From: Prorocentrum cordatum | Taxonomy: Eukaryota > Sar > Dinophyceae > Prorocentrales > Prorocentraceae | Assembly (NCBI GenBank): GCA_963575745.1 | Contig: CAUYUJ010009413.1 | Coordinates: 196,001 to 260,000, forward strand | DNA length: 64,000 nt | Direction: 5' to 3' | Shown here: piece by piece, positions 30,494-40,540 of the stretch | Layout of the letters: the number at the start of each line of letters is the position of its first letter | How positions within the stretch are numbered: the stretch's first letter is position 1 | Notes under the pieces: generated by a model | What the model saw: only the letters and a program-made list of their open reading frames with translations | Databases searched by the model: none | What the model was told of the DNA's origin: nothing | Made by a program: the position numbers and the translations under genes

Positions 30494-30499
30494 TCGCGA

Positions 30500-31048
30500 T
30501 TGAAGCCGCCAGCTCGAACGCGATGGAGCCGCGGCGTGGGCTGTCCACCCAGGTGCCCGCGATCGCCGTCCACTGGCTTCCGCGACTTGGGCGCGGTCGC
30601 CCACGTTGGGCCCGCCCGGCGCCGAGCTGTCGCCAGCGCGCGAGCGAGGGCCCGTTTCGCGCGCGTCGGGCTTTGGCCCATGCCGCTTCACCAGCGTTGC
30701 CTGCTGGGCGCCGCAGGTGGCGCCGGGCTTCGCGGGGCGTCGCGCGGGCGCCCGCCCGCCCGTGGACTCGCGGTATTCCAGGCAGCTGCGCCGGCGGCCG
30801 TGTGCCAGGGCGCGCTACGTGCCGCGGCCGAGGAGGCGTTTGGCGCATTGGGCCTGGCGCGGCGCGCGATCGCGCCGCTCTGGCAGCTGGCGAAAGCGCT
30901 CCGCCGGGGCAGATTCCCGAGCGATCTGCGGCGGGAGGCAGAGGGGCCAACGGCCGCGTGCCACGGGCGCGGAAGCAGGCCAATCGGGGCGGCCACGTGG
31001 AGCCCTGCGACATTGGGGTTCGGCTCCGATGTCGAGTTCTGGCGCTGA
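30500..31048 (+). pseudogene. LINE-B thumb / C-terminal domain
   Basis: Reads AVASARARARFARVGLWPMP then ALRAAAEEAFGALGLARRAI, an Ala/Arg-rich helical segment of the type that follows the palm in GC-rich dinoflagellate LINEs (recall). Confidence 0.5.
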
Positions 31049-31280
31049 GCCCTCGGGCACCCAGACGGGTGGCGGCCTGCCGACAGGGCCTTGTGTGGCA
31101 CCCAGCAGGTGCTGCTTGAGGCCTGGGTCCGCTGCGAGGCGGGCGAGGTGGCCGCCCGGCGCGCCGACTTCGCCCGCCTCCGGGTAGGGGTTGACCGGCG
31201 GGCCACTCGGCGCTTGCTCGTCAGCGGGCAGACGCGGCAGGGGCACTGCGCGCGGCGCTCGCAGGCAACGTGGTAACTGA

Positions 31281-31520
31281 GCCAGCGGCCGCCAGGTGGG
31301 GCCAGCCAGCGACCTGCCCCCGCTGCGGCGCCGCGCGCGAGGACCAGGAGCACCGCTTCTGGGCCTGCCCAGCGTTGGCGACCGCTCGGGGCACGGGTCT
31401 GCAGGTGTCCAGGCCCGCGCTGGCCTCGATCCGGGCCGCCTGGCCGCCGGGCGCGGCTCTCTTCGGGGCGCTGCCCGCGGGCGCCCGCCTCGACCAGCCT
31501 CGGAGCTGCCGGGTCCGCGT
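31281..31520 (+). pseudogene. LINE-B Cys/His finger
   Basis: Reads TCPRCGAAREDQEHRFWACP: a C-x2-C...H-x4-C finger like those between reverse transcriptase and RNase H in LINE-1 here. Confidence 0.65.
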
Positions 31521-31529
31521 CCGCAGAGG

Positions 31530-32088
31530 CTTCGCGCATGGGCGGACGGCGCCTGCCAGCGCTTTGGCGGCCCCCCTGCTGGCGTAGGCGTCGCGGGCGC
31601 TGCGGCCCGTGGCTCGAGCGCCCGCGCAGGGCCCGTCGACCTCGGCGGCCCTGTCGACGGCGCGCAAGCGGCGCGGCGGGCGGAAGTCTCCGCCGCCGCG
31701 CGCGCGGTCATCGAGGCAGGCTGGGCCGTCGAGGTGTCGACGGACTCGCGCCGCGTCCGCAGCGGGTCGCTGCGTTGCTGGCCAGGGCGCGCCATTCATG
31801 GAGTGGCAGCACTCTGGCTTTTGGGCTCGGATCGCGCCGCGCTGCCGCAGCGGCGCCCTGACGGCGCGCCGGGCCGAGGTGCCCTCGGGCGCCGTGGCGG
31901 CGCGTGCCCGCGGGGTGAGCGCCGCGGATGGGAAGGGCGACGCAGCGGCCGACCTCCCAGCCAGCGCCGCAGCTGCGCCGCGGATGCTGCCGCCCGATCT
32001 GCGCGCCGCGCGGGGCCGCCAGCTGCGAGCCCTCGAAGCGGCGCGGCGGCTGCTGGCGGCGGTGGAGCTCGCTGCGTTGAATCAGGAG
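31530..32088 (+). pseudogene. LINE-B RNase H-like domain
   Basis: RAWADGACQRFGGPPAGVGV carries the first Asp, ARRAEVSAAARAVIEAGWAV the Glu and VEVSTDSRRV the second Asp. After a frame change, GVSAADGKGDAAADLPASAA matches the final D segment. All four acidic positions can be placed, but across two frames. Confidence 0.6.
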
Positions 32089-32215
32089 GGGAAAGAGCAC
32101 ACAGACACAATTCATTGTCGATTCCCCAGAAAATATGGGAAGTGTGGGGGGGCCTAGAAAATTCTGGAAAATCTTAGGGTCTATTTTTTTGTGTTCCCCA
32201 TGCAGGGCCCCTTCA
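32089..32215 (+). mobile_element. Family G, copy 4, nested in LINE-B
   Basis: GGAGGGGAAAGAGCACACAG, GTCGATTCCCCAGAAAATAT, GTGTTCCCCATGCAGGGCCC and CCTTCATTG. LINE-B-like GC-rich coding continues on both sides. Confidence 0.8.
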
Positions 32216-32650
32216 TTGAAAGCGGGCCGCGGCAGCCGCGCGCAAGGCGGCCCGCTCGCGCGGCGGCGCAGGGCTCCTGCGGGGGTTCGCCCTCGCCACT
32301 GGCCGCGACTGCAGGGCGCGCCGGCGGCGCCGGCGCCGCGCCGCCGCCAGCCGGCGACGGGGCGCGCCGCCCGAAAAGCCAAGGCGACGTGGCGCCGCCG
32401 CCGCCCGGCGAGGCCGCGCGCGCTCTGCTCGCCGGCCGCGCATGGCAGGCGCGCGCGGCCATGCGGGGGCCTGCGTGGGTGGTGCACCGCAGGCGCAGGT
32501 GCTCATCGCCGCGGTGGCGCGCACTCGCTGCGCGGCCCTGCCAAGGCTGGGCCCGCGAACTGCCGCGGCGGGCGGCGGCGCTCCTCCTGGTGCCGGCAGC
32601 GCGCGCTGGCGGTGGCGAGGTGGCTTGGCACGCGGCGTTCGCTGCGCGCC
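32216..32650 (+). pseudogene. LINE-B C-terminus after the inserted element
   Basis: Ala/Arg/Pro-rich frame containing WVVHRRRRCSSPRW and CQGWARELPRRAA, which may be a decayed terminal Cys finger. It stops near 32650 at a sharp drop in GC. Confidence 0.35.
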
Positions 32651-32657
32651 TGGCCGT

Positions 32658-32847
32658 AATTATTTGCCAGCTCTCCCTCTCCTCGCCCCTCCTCAGCCTC
32701 GGAATCATAGAGACAATCCAAGTCAAAAGTGTCCGTGATGGCCAGCAACACCTGAGCGATGCGCTTCGCCTTGTCAACGTCGGTTGCCATCTGGTCGAAC
32801 CGTTTCAACGTAACCGAGTGCCCCCGGTAATAATTCTTCCCCCTCAA
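32658..32847 (-). CDS. Unidentified minus-strand exon
   Basis: Reads MRGKNYYRGHSVTLKRFDQM, then IAQVLLAITDTFDLDCLYDS, an acidic tail and ANNYGQ. It is normal in amino-acid composition and GC, unlike the LINE-B sequence next to it. It may be a piece of LINE-A ORF1 separated by LINE-B, or an independent exon. 32848-33000 shows nothing. Confidence 0.35.
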
Positions 32848-33000
32848 CCTCTTGAGTAGTTATTATCCCGTGTCAATAAGATTTACCTGTGGAGACAGGC
32901 GGCGAGGTCGAACTTGACAATCTAGGGGAAATTACGAATAGAAGCTGCTATCATCTCATTTTGCCTAGCAACATTATACATAACACAAAACAAACGCTGA

Positions 33001-33180
33001 GCATGGCAATGGTGGTCTCACCATGTCAGCTTTCGCAATCAGGAGCGCGTGGCAGGGCTATGGGTTTCTCACCTTTTCCAGTTTCCCCAGGTCACGAACG
33101 CGCGGCAGGGCCATGGGGATTTAACTTTCTCATCCGCTCCCGAGTCAGGAACGCGCGGCAGGGCCATGGGGACCAGACCT
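33001..33180 (+). repeat. Minisatellite, about 60-bp unit, three copies
   Basis: Each unit carries AACGCGCGGCAGGGCCATGG (first copy AGCGCGTGGCAGGGCTATGG), at about 33042, 33097 and 33150. Confidence 0.8.
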
Positions 33181-33285
33181 CGAAGTTACATGTTTTATCG
33201 AGCAGGCAGAGCATTGAGTATACTTCTTAGCGCATCCCTCACGGTTCGTGGCCCCTCCTAGTTCATCCTCATCGTATCATCATCA

Positions 33286-33410
33286 GCATTTTTCGCCGGG
33301 AAAATCGTTGATGATCCCCGCCTACCCAGAGGCTCTTGAAGCTCTCTGAATGCTTAAGCCTTAAGCATTGGGGGAGCTCTCCCGGTGTCCAATGCTTAAG
33401 GGTTTCACGC
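33286..33410. repeat. Left compound palindrome (candidate TIR)
   Basis: CTTAAGCATTGG (33360) pairs with CCAATGCTTAAG (33389) around GGGAGCTCTCCC, and the outer palindrome AATGCTTAAG-C-CTTAAGCATT is at 33349-33369. ACCCAGAGG at 33324 sets the orientation. CTTAAG-containing palindromes of this type occur only here and at the right end. Confidence 0.65.
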
Positions 33411-33429
33411 CCCTGACGATTTCCAAAAT

Positions 33430-33990
33430 TGTTGCGCGTTATTAAAAAAAGCGCGCTGGGCGACCGCAAAAACAACATAATTAACGCCAAACGACAGTTC
33501 AAATCAAAAACAACAAACGAAAACCATCGAAATTCACCGCCCAGCCAGCGCAAAACTCTTCGCGCGGTCCAAAAAAGCGCGCTGGGAGACGAAGGAATCA
33601 ACCACTTTGGCGCCAAACGAAAGCGCAAACTTAAAATTAAACACAAAACGCGCATTCGACCACCCAACAGACGGGAAACTCCTCGTGCGATTCGTAAATG
33701 CGCGCTGAGCGACACAAGAAACAACATGTTTAGCGCCAAGCGGAAACGCAATCCCCGTATTTTTGTCTGTTGTTCTTCTTTTTTTTCGGTTTATATAAAA
33801 AGAAAACAAAACAAACAAAACAAACACATTTTATAGCCCACCAAACGGAAACACTCTTCGCGAGATTGAGTGAATACACGCTGGGCCACCGAAGCGAATA
33901 TTCTTTCAGCGCCAAGCGACAGCACACATAAACAAAAATGCTGTAAACAACAAGGCGCATTGTACCACGAAAACGCAGAACCACATATGG
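33430..33990 (+). repeat. Left subterminal block of degenerate GCGCGC repeats
   Basis: Three or four loose units of about 135-185 bp, each with AAAnnGCGCGCTGGGnGAC, an A/C-rich middle and GGCGCCAA(A/G)CG then AAACGCAA. One contains AAACAACATGTTTAGCG, closely matched in the right block at 59050. No gene. Confidence 0.6.
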
Positions 33991-34349
33991 TTAAATAAAA
34001 CATTTAATTGATAGACGGGCGATGAGGGCAAACATACACACCGAAACACGAAACTGATTTCCCAGAGCGTCTGGCTCGAAATGGCCGAGGTGTCCAAACC
34101 TTTCTTTCGCTGGAGAACGCTCGTCGAAGACGACTTCTTTGGCCTGCCCGGCCTGTGGTCGTTCCCGCCAGATCCCCGCCCCCGCTGCGCCATTCTCCCG
34201 CGCGATGTGCCAGTCTTCTTCCCACTGGACTACTATGAAGAACGTCTGGATTATTCTCGGCACAATCCCCCTGGCGCTGAAGATGTGCTCCATCCATGGG
34301 AGCCCTTGGTCTGGCGATGGGCTGATGATCGTGTGGTTCTGGGAGGACC
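33991..34349 (-). CDS. Unidentified minus-strand ORF/exon
   Basis: Reads HTIISPSPDQGLPWMEHIFS, GIVPRIIQTFFIVVQWEEDW and VVFDERSPAKERFGHLGHFE before stopping at 33991. Aromatic and acidic residues are spread as in a real protein, and this is the only convincing minus-strand frame in the 26-kb interval. The upstream end is cut by the family P element at 34356. Plus-strand frames of the same stretch are open too, so confidence is modest. No family recognised. Confidence 0.35.
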
Positions 34350-34355
34350 AACAAG

Positions 34356-34490
34356 TACCGATACCGCTATCCCCAAACCTCTCCAAGAGTACTCTCTGAA
34401 CAGAATCTCGAGGCGAATCCAACCGTGGCAACGAGGAATCCCCAGAAAGCCCAAGAAGGACAAAACGGCGGCGGGGTAGCGGTGTCGGTG
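34356..34490. mobile_element. Short TIR element, family P, copy 2
   Basis: Left GTACCGATACCGCTATCCCC and right GGGGTAGCGGTGTCGGTGC are inverted. The interior ACAGAATCTCGAGGCGAATC matches 56219-56357 in inverted orientation. Confidence 0.85.
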
Positions 34491-34657
34491 CATTTTCCTC
34501 TTCTGAGGTTCGGCTTCCTTGGTTCGCCTACCCCGAGTGCATCACGAGTTCTGAAGACTCCGACGCTGAGACCGTCAACTCGTCCCGTTCCAGGGGCCCT
34601 CCTATCGTCGACCTCGACCCGCCCATATTTTTGGACTCGCCCATGGACATCGATTGA
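34490..34657 (+). CDS. Candidate exon with acidic C-terminus
   Basis: Reads SSEVRLPWFAYPECITSSED, SDAETVNSSRSRG and DPPIFLDSPMDID, then TGA at 34655. Acidic end and codon pattern look genuine. The first GTAAGATANC cluster follows 45 bases later. It enters directly from the family P element, so the upstream boundary is unknown. It could be the end of a separate small gene. Confidence 0.35.
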   Translation, partial: AFSSSEVRLPWFAYPECITSSEDSDAETVNSSRSRGPPIVDLDPPIFLDSPMDID

Positions 34658-34854
34658 GGCCAGGGACTTGGGGGAAAAATACGGGGGTGGGAAAGGGGGC
34701 TCCGTTAGATACCGTAAGATATCGTAAGATGCACCCTCTCACCAGGCATTCTGGCCCACTGGGATGTAGAAACGCCTCGACATGTAGAGGCATATGTAGG
34801 ACCAGCTTCAAGGTCTCTCCCCCTACCTCACCTTCACAGCCTTTTCGGCTTCAG

Positions 34855-35018
34855 ATGGCGTCGGCCGGTCAAAGGACCGAGGGCCCTTCCGAGGAGGAGG
34901 GCCCCCAGGGGGCCCAGGACTTCCCGCGGGCCCCAAGCGAGCAATGCGACGCTCTCGTGGCCGCCATCAGCGAGGTCGGCGCGACGCAAATCGCACGCGC
35001 CCTCCCCCATGAGATAGC
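34855..35018 (+). CDS. Candidate exon E2 (acidic/Gln-rich)
   Basis: Follows an acceptor-like TTCGGCTTCAG and starts with ATG: MASAGQRTEGPSEEEGPQGA, then LVAAISEVGATQIARALPHE. It ends at GTAAG of a repeat cluster (35019), which would be the splice donor. The ATG could be a true start. It is the first of a series of plus-strand exons that I place in one gene. No domain. Confidence 0.45.
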
Positions 35019-35123
35019 GTAAGATGACGTAAGCTACACGATATCCGAAGAATACACCCACCCATGCCCATAGGGGATCGCCCCCGCCCCCCCATATGGG
35101 CGTGGACGTGCGGCGCCCCCCAG

Positions 35124-35213
35124 GGCTTGACTACGGAGCGGGTGCAGCGCTGCGAGAGGATCAAGGAGCTCTTCGTGGTGGGGACGATCGCGCCGCCAGA
35201 TGGCAAACCCAAG
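35124..35213 (+). CDS. Candidate exon E3
   Basis: Between CCCCCCAG and AAG|GTGCCC: GLTTERVQRCERIKELFVVG then TIAPPDGKPK, 30 codons with both splice signals and phase 0. Charged helix. Its downstream intron (35214-35351) contains one repeat cluster in the middle, so clusters are not always at donors. Confidence 0.5.
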
Positions 35214-35351
35214 GTGCCCTCCTCATTCTCTACTCTCCACCCCCCCTTCCCCATAAGATATCGTAAGATACCGTAAGATGGGGGAGATGCGAGGGCGCGC
35301 CCCTGCACCTCCCTCATCCCGTCTCCACTTCTCCACGCCCTGTGCCCAGAG

Positions 35352-35440
35352 GTGAGCCAGAACGACATCAAGTCGAAGTTTGATATCATCAAGGCGATCT
35401 TGACGAGGCTGAAAGGCCGGCCTTCGGAACGCACTTTCAG
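35352..35440 (+). CDS. Candidate exon E4
   Basis: After CCCAGAG: VSQNDIKSKFDIIKAILTRL then KGRPSERTF. It joins E3 in frame if the second AG is used. The 3' boundary is uncertain, because a C-rich stretch starts at 35446. 35470-35568 shows nothing. Confidence 0.45.
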
Positions 35441-35568
35441 ATTCTTACCCCCCCCCACTCTCTCTCCTTCTCTCTCTCCCTCTCCCTAGTCCTTCATGTC
35501 CCTCGTCCTCGAGAAACCCTTGCCATCTCGCTAACTTCTCGACAAACCCTTGTCCCCTCGTGTCTCTT

Positions 35569-35734
35569 GCATTGGGGCTCATGCCAAGAAACGCCCTGCT
35601 TCCCTCCAGGGTACTCTGGGTCTCTTGGGTTTCCGCGGTATTCCTGGGGAAGTGTAAGGTCCCCGGACAAAAAAATGATGGGTTTCTGAGGGGATTTCTT
35701 GCGGAAAGCTTCTTGTGGCCGAGCTCCTACTGTA
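35569..35734 (+). mobile_element. Short TIR element, family C, copy 3
   Basis: Left end decayed (GCATTGGGGCTCATGCC). The body TTGGGTTTCCGCGG and the right end TGTGGCCGAGCTCCTACTGTA are present. Confidence 0.75.
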
Positions 35735-35797
35735 CGCCACCTCGCGCCATGCGGGCGCATGGCGTAAGGTAGCGTAAGATATCGTAAGATGGCACAG

Positions 35798-35995
35798 GCT
35801 GCGTTTCGAAGGGGCCTTGAGAACCGCCGCCTAGGGGTCCAGCCCACCGCAGATGTCTACAGCATGGCAGTGCATGAGCTGGACAGGTGCAGCGAGTGGA
35901 ACATGGGCCGCACTGTCGAGCAGGAGAGAGGCGATGTGCCCTCGAAATGGAGCAACTACGAGGGATCGGTCGAACGGACATCGAAAGATAAAACC
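35798..35995 (+). CDS. Candidate exon E5
   Basis: Acceptor GGCACAG just after a repeat cluster: AAFRRGLENRRLGVQPTADV, then YSMAVHELDRCSEWNMGRTV and SNYEGSVERTSKDKT. It ends exactly at GTAAGATACC (35996) of the next cluster, a consensus donor. It is flanked by clusters on both sides. Confidence 0.45.
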
Positions 35996-37303
35996 GTAAG
36001 ATACCGTAAGATATCGTAAGTGACAGACTGGCCGTCAGACAACGACGAGGAAGACACACATGTCTATAGCATTGCGCTATGCGGTGCTATGCTATGCCAA
36101 GCTGGGGCATCAAACGCCATACTATACCATAAGATATCGCAAGTGCCAGGCTGGCCGACGAACAACGATGATGGACGCACACACACACGCATATAGCATT
36201 GAGCTATGCTGTGCTATGCTATGCCACGATGTGGCATCAAACGCCGTAAGATACCGTAAGATATCGTAAGTGTCGGGCTGGCCGACGATCAACGATGTTG
36301 AACACACACTCACACACGCATACACACATATATATATGTAACTAGTATTGAACTATGCCATGCTATGCTATGCTATGCCACGCTGCGGCACCAGACGCTG
36401 TCAGACACTGTAGGATATCGCAAGTGCCAGGCTGGCCGTCGGACAATGATGATGAAGACACGCAAGTATCTGAAGCATTCAACTATGTCATGATATGCCA
36501 TGCCGCGCTCTGGCATCAAACGCCGTAAGATACCGTAAGATATCGTAAGTGCCAGGCTGGCCGACGAAATACGATGAAGAACACACACATATCTATATAC
36601 ATATGTACGTACACTGTTGAACTATGCTATGCTATGCCACGCTGTGGCATCAAACGCCGTAAGATACCGTAAGATATCGTAAGTGACAGACTGGCCGTCA
36701 GACAACGATGATGAAGACACACACATCTACAATATTGAGCTATGCTATGCTATGCCACGCTGCGGCATCACACGCCATAAGATACCATCAGATATCGCAA
36801 CTGCCAGACTGGCCGACGAACAATGATGATGAACACACACACGCACAGACACACGTATATAGTATTCAACTATGCTATGCTATGCTATGCCACGCTGCGG
36901 CACCAAACGCCGTAAGATGTCGTAAGATATCGTAAGTGCCAGGCTGGCCGTCGGACAACGTTGATGAAGACACGCGCGTATCTGTAGTATTGAACCATGC
37001 CATGATATGCTATGCCACGCTGTGGCATCAAACGCCGTAAGATACCGTAAGATATCGTAAGTGCCAGGCTGGCCAACGAACAACGATGAAGAACACGCAT
37101 ATCTATATATAAACAATATTGAGCTATGCTATGCTATGCCACGCTGTGGCATCAAACGCCATAAGATACCGTAAGATATCGTAAGTGCCAGGCTGGCCCA
37201 CGAACAACGATGAATAACACAAACGCATATACATACAATCTTGAGCTATGCTATGCTATACTATGGCATCAAACGCCGTAAGATACCGTAAGATATCGCA
37301 AGT
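35994..37303 (+). repeat. Array 1: eleven units of 116-156 bp carrying the phased motif
   Basis: Each unit: the GTAAG cluster, then GTGCCAGGCTGGCCGACGAA, CAACGATGATG, a CACACA/ATATAT stretch of variable length, GAGCTATGCTATGCTATGCC and the hairpin GCCACGCTGTGGC ending ATCAAACGCC. Three further units lie at 40008-40440. Minus-strand frames through it stay open, so long minus ORFs here are artefacts. Confidence 0.9.
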
Positions 37304-37369
37304 GTCAGACTGGCCGACGAACAATGATGATGAACACACGCACGCATATATACATATGCAAACCCGCAG

Positions 37370-37480
37370 GTCATCCACGCGATGGTCAGCTATTTGTTGC
37401 GCCTGGCCAGATCTTCCAGAACAGGGTCAAGGGGCCGATGTGGGTCCAAGGGTCTCCCTCTACCTCAAGAAGAGGATGGG
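37370..37480 (+). CDS. Candidate exon E6
   Basis: After ACCCGCAG. The most protein-like phase reads DGQLFVAPGQIFQNRVKGPM then WVQGSP. A minus-strand frame (GDPWTHIGPLTLFWKIWPGA) is also plausible, so strand rests on neighbouring exons. A repeat cluster follows at 37520. Confidence 0.3.
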
Positions 37481-37690
37481 GAGGTGGAGGATGAAGAGGA
37501 GGGGAATGGGGATGGTGGGCGTTAGATACCGTGAGATAGCGTAAGTTGCTCCCCTCTCCCCTCCCCCTCAAAGAAAGGAGATGGAGGAGGAGGAGAAGGG
37601 GGAAGGGGGATGGGCGCGGATGCTCGTGAAAAAAAAACGAGTGAAATTTGCGTCCCGCTTCGGGCGTCATGACCCTTGCGGATCGATCAG

Positions 37691-37969
37691 GCTCGCAAGA
37701 TGAAACATTGGGTCGTGAGGTCCGGTCGTGAGTTTTGGGCCCGCAGCCATGTGGGCCCCCAGGACGACCAGATCGCCGAGTTGAAGAAGTTGGTCCCTCC
37801 CGAGCCTGTGACCAGGACTAGGCGCGGTGCTTCGTCGGAGATTGAGACCCCAGAGAAGGATGATGACCCAGAGAAGGATCCGCACCCGGTTCAGATCAGC
37901 CCCGGCAGTCTGGGATTGGGTGCGGCGTATGCTGATCCGTGGCTGCAGGATGGTACCCATGGGCCACGA
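37691..37969 (+). CDS. Candidate exon E7
   Basis: After GATCGATCAG: ARKMKHWVVRSGREFWARSH, QIAELKKLVPPEPVTRTRR, an acidic EKDDDPEKDPH stretch and SLGLGAAYADPWLQDG. A donor GA|GTAAGAG is at 37970. A family C element sits 40 bases downstream. No domain; a charged linker-like segment. Confidence 0.5.
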
Positions 37970-38011
37970 GTAAGAGAAATAGCGAGGTGCATGAGTATGA
38001 GGAGGGGGGCA

Positions 38012-38193
38012 TACAGTGGGGGCTCATGCCAAGAAACACCCTGCTCCCACCAGGGTACCCTGGGTCTCTTGGGTTTCGGTGGTTTTACAAAAGGAAACGA
38101 AGGGGTTCCCAAGCAAAAACATCGGCAACTTTCCTGGTGATTCCGTGTTGATTGTTTTGCGGAAAATGTCTCGTGGCCGGAACTCCTACTGCA
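38012..38193 (+). mobile_element. Short TIR element, family C, copy 4
   Basis: TACAGTGGGGGCTCATGCCA at the left and GGCCGGAACTCCTACTGCA at the right. The repeat cluster at 38197 begins directly after it. 38224-38754 holds three more clusters in pyrimidine/purine-rich sequence and a (TA/CA) stretch, without a gene. Confidence 0.85.
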
Positions 38194-38877
38194 GGCCGTA
38201 AGATACCGTGAGATATCGTAAGTTGCCCTCCGAAGGAAAAGGGGGGAGGAACAAGAAATAAGATGGTGATGATGTTGGGGCACAAGTACCGTTAGATATC
38301 GTAAGATATCGTAAGGTCCCCCCCCCCTCTCCCCATCATATCCCCTCCCACTCAGAGGAAAGGGTGCGGTGGAGGAGGAGGGGGGGATGGTGGGGATGTT
38401 CGGACAGTATGCCATCAGTACCGTTAGAAATCACGAGTCATCGTAAGTTGCCCCCTCCCCCACTTCCCCTCAGAGGGAGGAAGAGGGGGAAGGGGGATGG
38501 TGATGATATTTGGGCACAAGTACCGTTAGATACCGTAAGATATCGTAAGTTGCCCAGGGCCCTGCGCGATGATGATAGGATCTCGGCTCGAGATGATTCA
38601 AGGTATGTTTGTAATTTGTGTGCATATATAAATATATGCACATATACGTATATGTGTATGCATATACGCGTATGTGTATTCTTGTATTATGTATACACAT
38701 ATACACACATGCGCATAGTATGTAAATCCAGTTATGTCAACGCGCACTCACTAACGTTAGATGTCGTAAGATAGCGTAAGATACATGTTCTGTGGCTATA
38801 TATAAATATGTATACATCCACAGGGAGAGAGAGATAGAGAAAGAAACACAAGAGGGGAACAAAACGATGTCCCCCAG

Positions 38878-39118
38878 GAGAGGGCGAAGCCGAAGTTCAA
38901 GAGAGCGAACCTCCTGTCCATGGAGCCCGAGGCTGTGCCTATCCCAGACGGCGAGGCTCAGGAGGCGCCGAAGAAGGAGGACGTGGACCTTATCGTGGCG
39001 GAGCTGGCAGATGCCAATCCCTCGCTGACGGAGGCTCAGCTGGAGCAGATCGCGGCCAACCTGATGATGTCCAAGGCGGATAGCGTGCACAACGTGGATG
39101 GCATCAACAAGGACGCAG
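38878..39118 (+). CDS. Candidate exon E8
   Basis: After GTCCCCCAG: ERAKPKFKRANLLSMEPEAV, DVDLIVAELADANPSLTEAQ, LEQIAANLMMSKADSVHNVD and GINKDAG. One of the clearest exons, with amphipathic helices. 39119-39338 is an intron-like polypurine tract. I do not recognise the domain, although LTEAQLEQIA resembles small helical interaction motifs. Confidence 0.55.
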
Positions 39119-39338
39119 GAAGGAGAAAAAAGGAGAGGAAGGAGACGGACGGAGAGGAGAGGACGGAGGAAGGACGAAAGCTGAAGGAGGGAAGGGATGG
39201 AGGAAGGACGGAAGAGAACGGATGGGCAAGAGGAGAGGACGGAGGAAGGAGAGGAAGGAGAGGAACGAACTTGTGGTGCCTATCCCAGGCGTCCTCGGTC
39301 TATAGGACGCCTGGTGGCGGCGGGGGTGATGGGTGCAG

Positions 39339-40009
39339 GCGGCCCCCGCGCCCATAGCCTCCGCCACGAGCCGGGAGCTCGTGGGCCACGCAATGGTCAT
39401 TTCCGACGACGAGTCTCTGGGCTGCGAGGGGAAGCCGAGCGGCGAGCCGCAGGCGGGAGGCGAGCCGCAGGCGAGTGACGAGTCGCAGGCGGGTGGCGAG
39501 CCGCAGGCGAGTGACGAGACGCAGGCGGACGGCGGCAAGCCGCATGGCTCGTGGCAGGAGCACGATGATCTCCCTGAAGGCGCTCGCTCAGATGAGGACG
39601 ATGAGTGCGACGAGGAGGCGCCGCATGAGGACGCGCAGGGCGCGCAGGAGGCGCCGGAGGAGGCAGAGGAGGACAAGCGTGGGCTCGCGCCGCCGAGCGA
39701 GCCCCCGCTGGCGGCAATGTTGCTCTTGGAGGCCCAGGGCAAGAAGCCGCCGCAGTCGCGGGCCGCCCGAAAGGCGGCTGAGGATGGCATGGAGGAGGCG
39801 GCCGCTGAGGAGTCAGAGGAAGACGCAACAGGTGAGCCCAAGCCCAAAGGGAAGGCAAAGGCGACAGCAAGGATGAAGAGGCCGGCAGCAGCGATGGCAT
39901 CATCTTCAGCACCAGGTGATGACGCATCGATGCCATCATCTTCAGCACCATGTTCGGACGCCGCGGAAGCAACATCTTCAGCACCAGGTGCCGCGGCATC
40001 GAAAACACC
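39339..40009 (+). CDS. Candidate exon E9, acidic repeat region
   Basis: After GGGTGCAG: APAPIASATSRELVGHAMVI, then a tandem peptide of about eleven residues (GEPQAGGEPQA, SDESQAGGEPQ), a long Asp/Glu-rich part, KPKGKAKATARMKRPAAAMA and SSSAPG repeats. It ends at GTAAGATACC (40010), again a perfect donor at a repeat cluster. Intrinsically disordered; the basic patch could be a nuclear-localisation signal. Confidence 0.55.
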
Positions 40010-40440
40010 GTAAGATACCGTAAGATATCGTAAGTGACAGACTGGCCAACGCATACCGATGATGATCACACACACACACACCTATACATACACCATAGCA
40101 TTGAGGTTATGCTGTGCTATGCCACGCAGCGGCAACAAACACCGTACAAGATCGTAAGACACCGTAAGTGCCAGGCTGGCCGACGAACAACGATGGTGAA
40201 CACGCACATCTATATATATACACATACATCCAGACGTAGCATTGAACTATGCTGTGCTTTGCTATGTTTTGCTGTGCTACGGTGCAGCATCACGCACCGT
40301 AAGATACCGTAAGATATCGTAAGTGTCAGGCTGGCCGTCAGACAACGACGATGAACACGCACACACATGTATGTATATGGATGTTCAGATAGTTTTGAGC
40401 TATGCTATGCCATGCTATGCTCTGCCACGCTATGTTGTTT
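40008..40440 (+). repeat. Array 1b: three units like array 1
   Basis: Clusters at 40008, 40141 and 40297, each followed by GACAGACTGGCC or GCCAGGCTGGCC and ending in GCTATGC repeats. Separated from array 1 by 2.7 kb that holds four candidate exons. Confidence 0.85.
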
Positions 40441-40540
40441 TTGCTGTTGTTCTGGTTTGGGGGGTGCGGCAGAGGCGGCTCGGGTGAGGAAGAATTAGAG
40501 GTTATCATTCCGTGTTGTTTTTCACCCACGCACACGCGAG

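Larger units (their letters stand above)
28839..32650 (+). mobile_element. LINE-B: decayed, very GC-rich non-LTR retrotransposon
   Basis: Plus-strand frames give a reverse transcriptase, a C-terminal region, a Cys finger and RNase H-like blocks, with frame changes between them. It is cut by a family G copy at 32089-32215. Third positions are almost all G/C, unlike LINE-1 and LINE-A. Minus-strand exon-like sequence lies on both sides (to 28760 and from 32658), so it may have inserted into LINE-A or its host region. Confidence 0.7.

Noticed and set aside
36122-37116. Minus-strand ORFs reading LRYLTV... in the array
   Set aside because: They are the reverse complement of the phased motif, which contains no stops on that strand.
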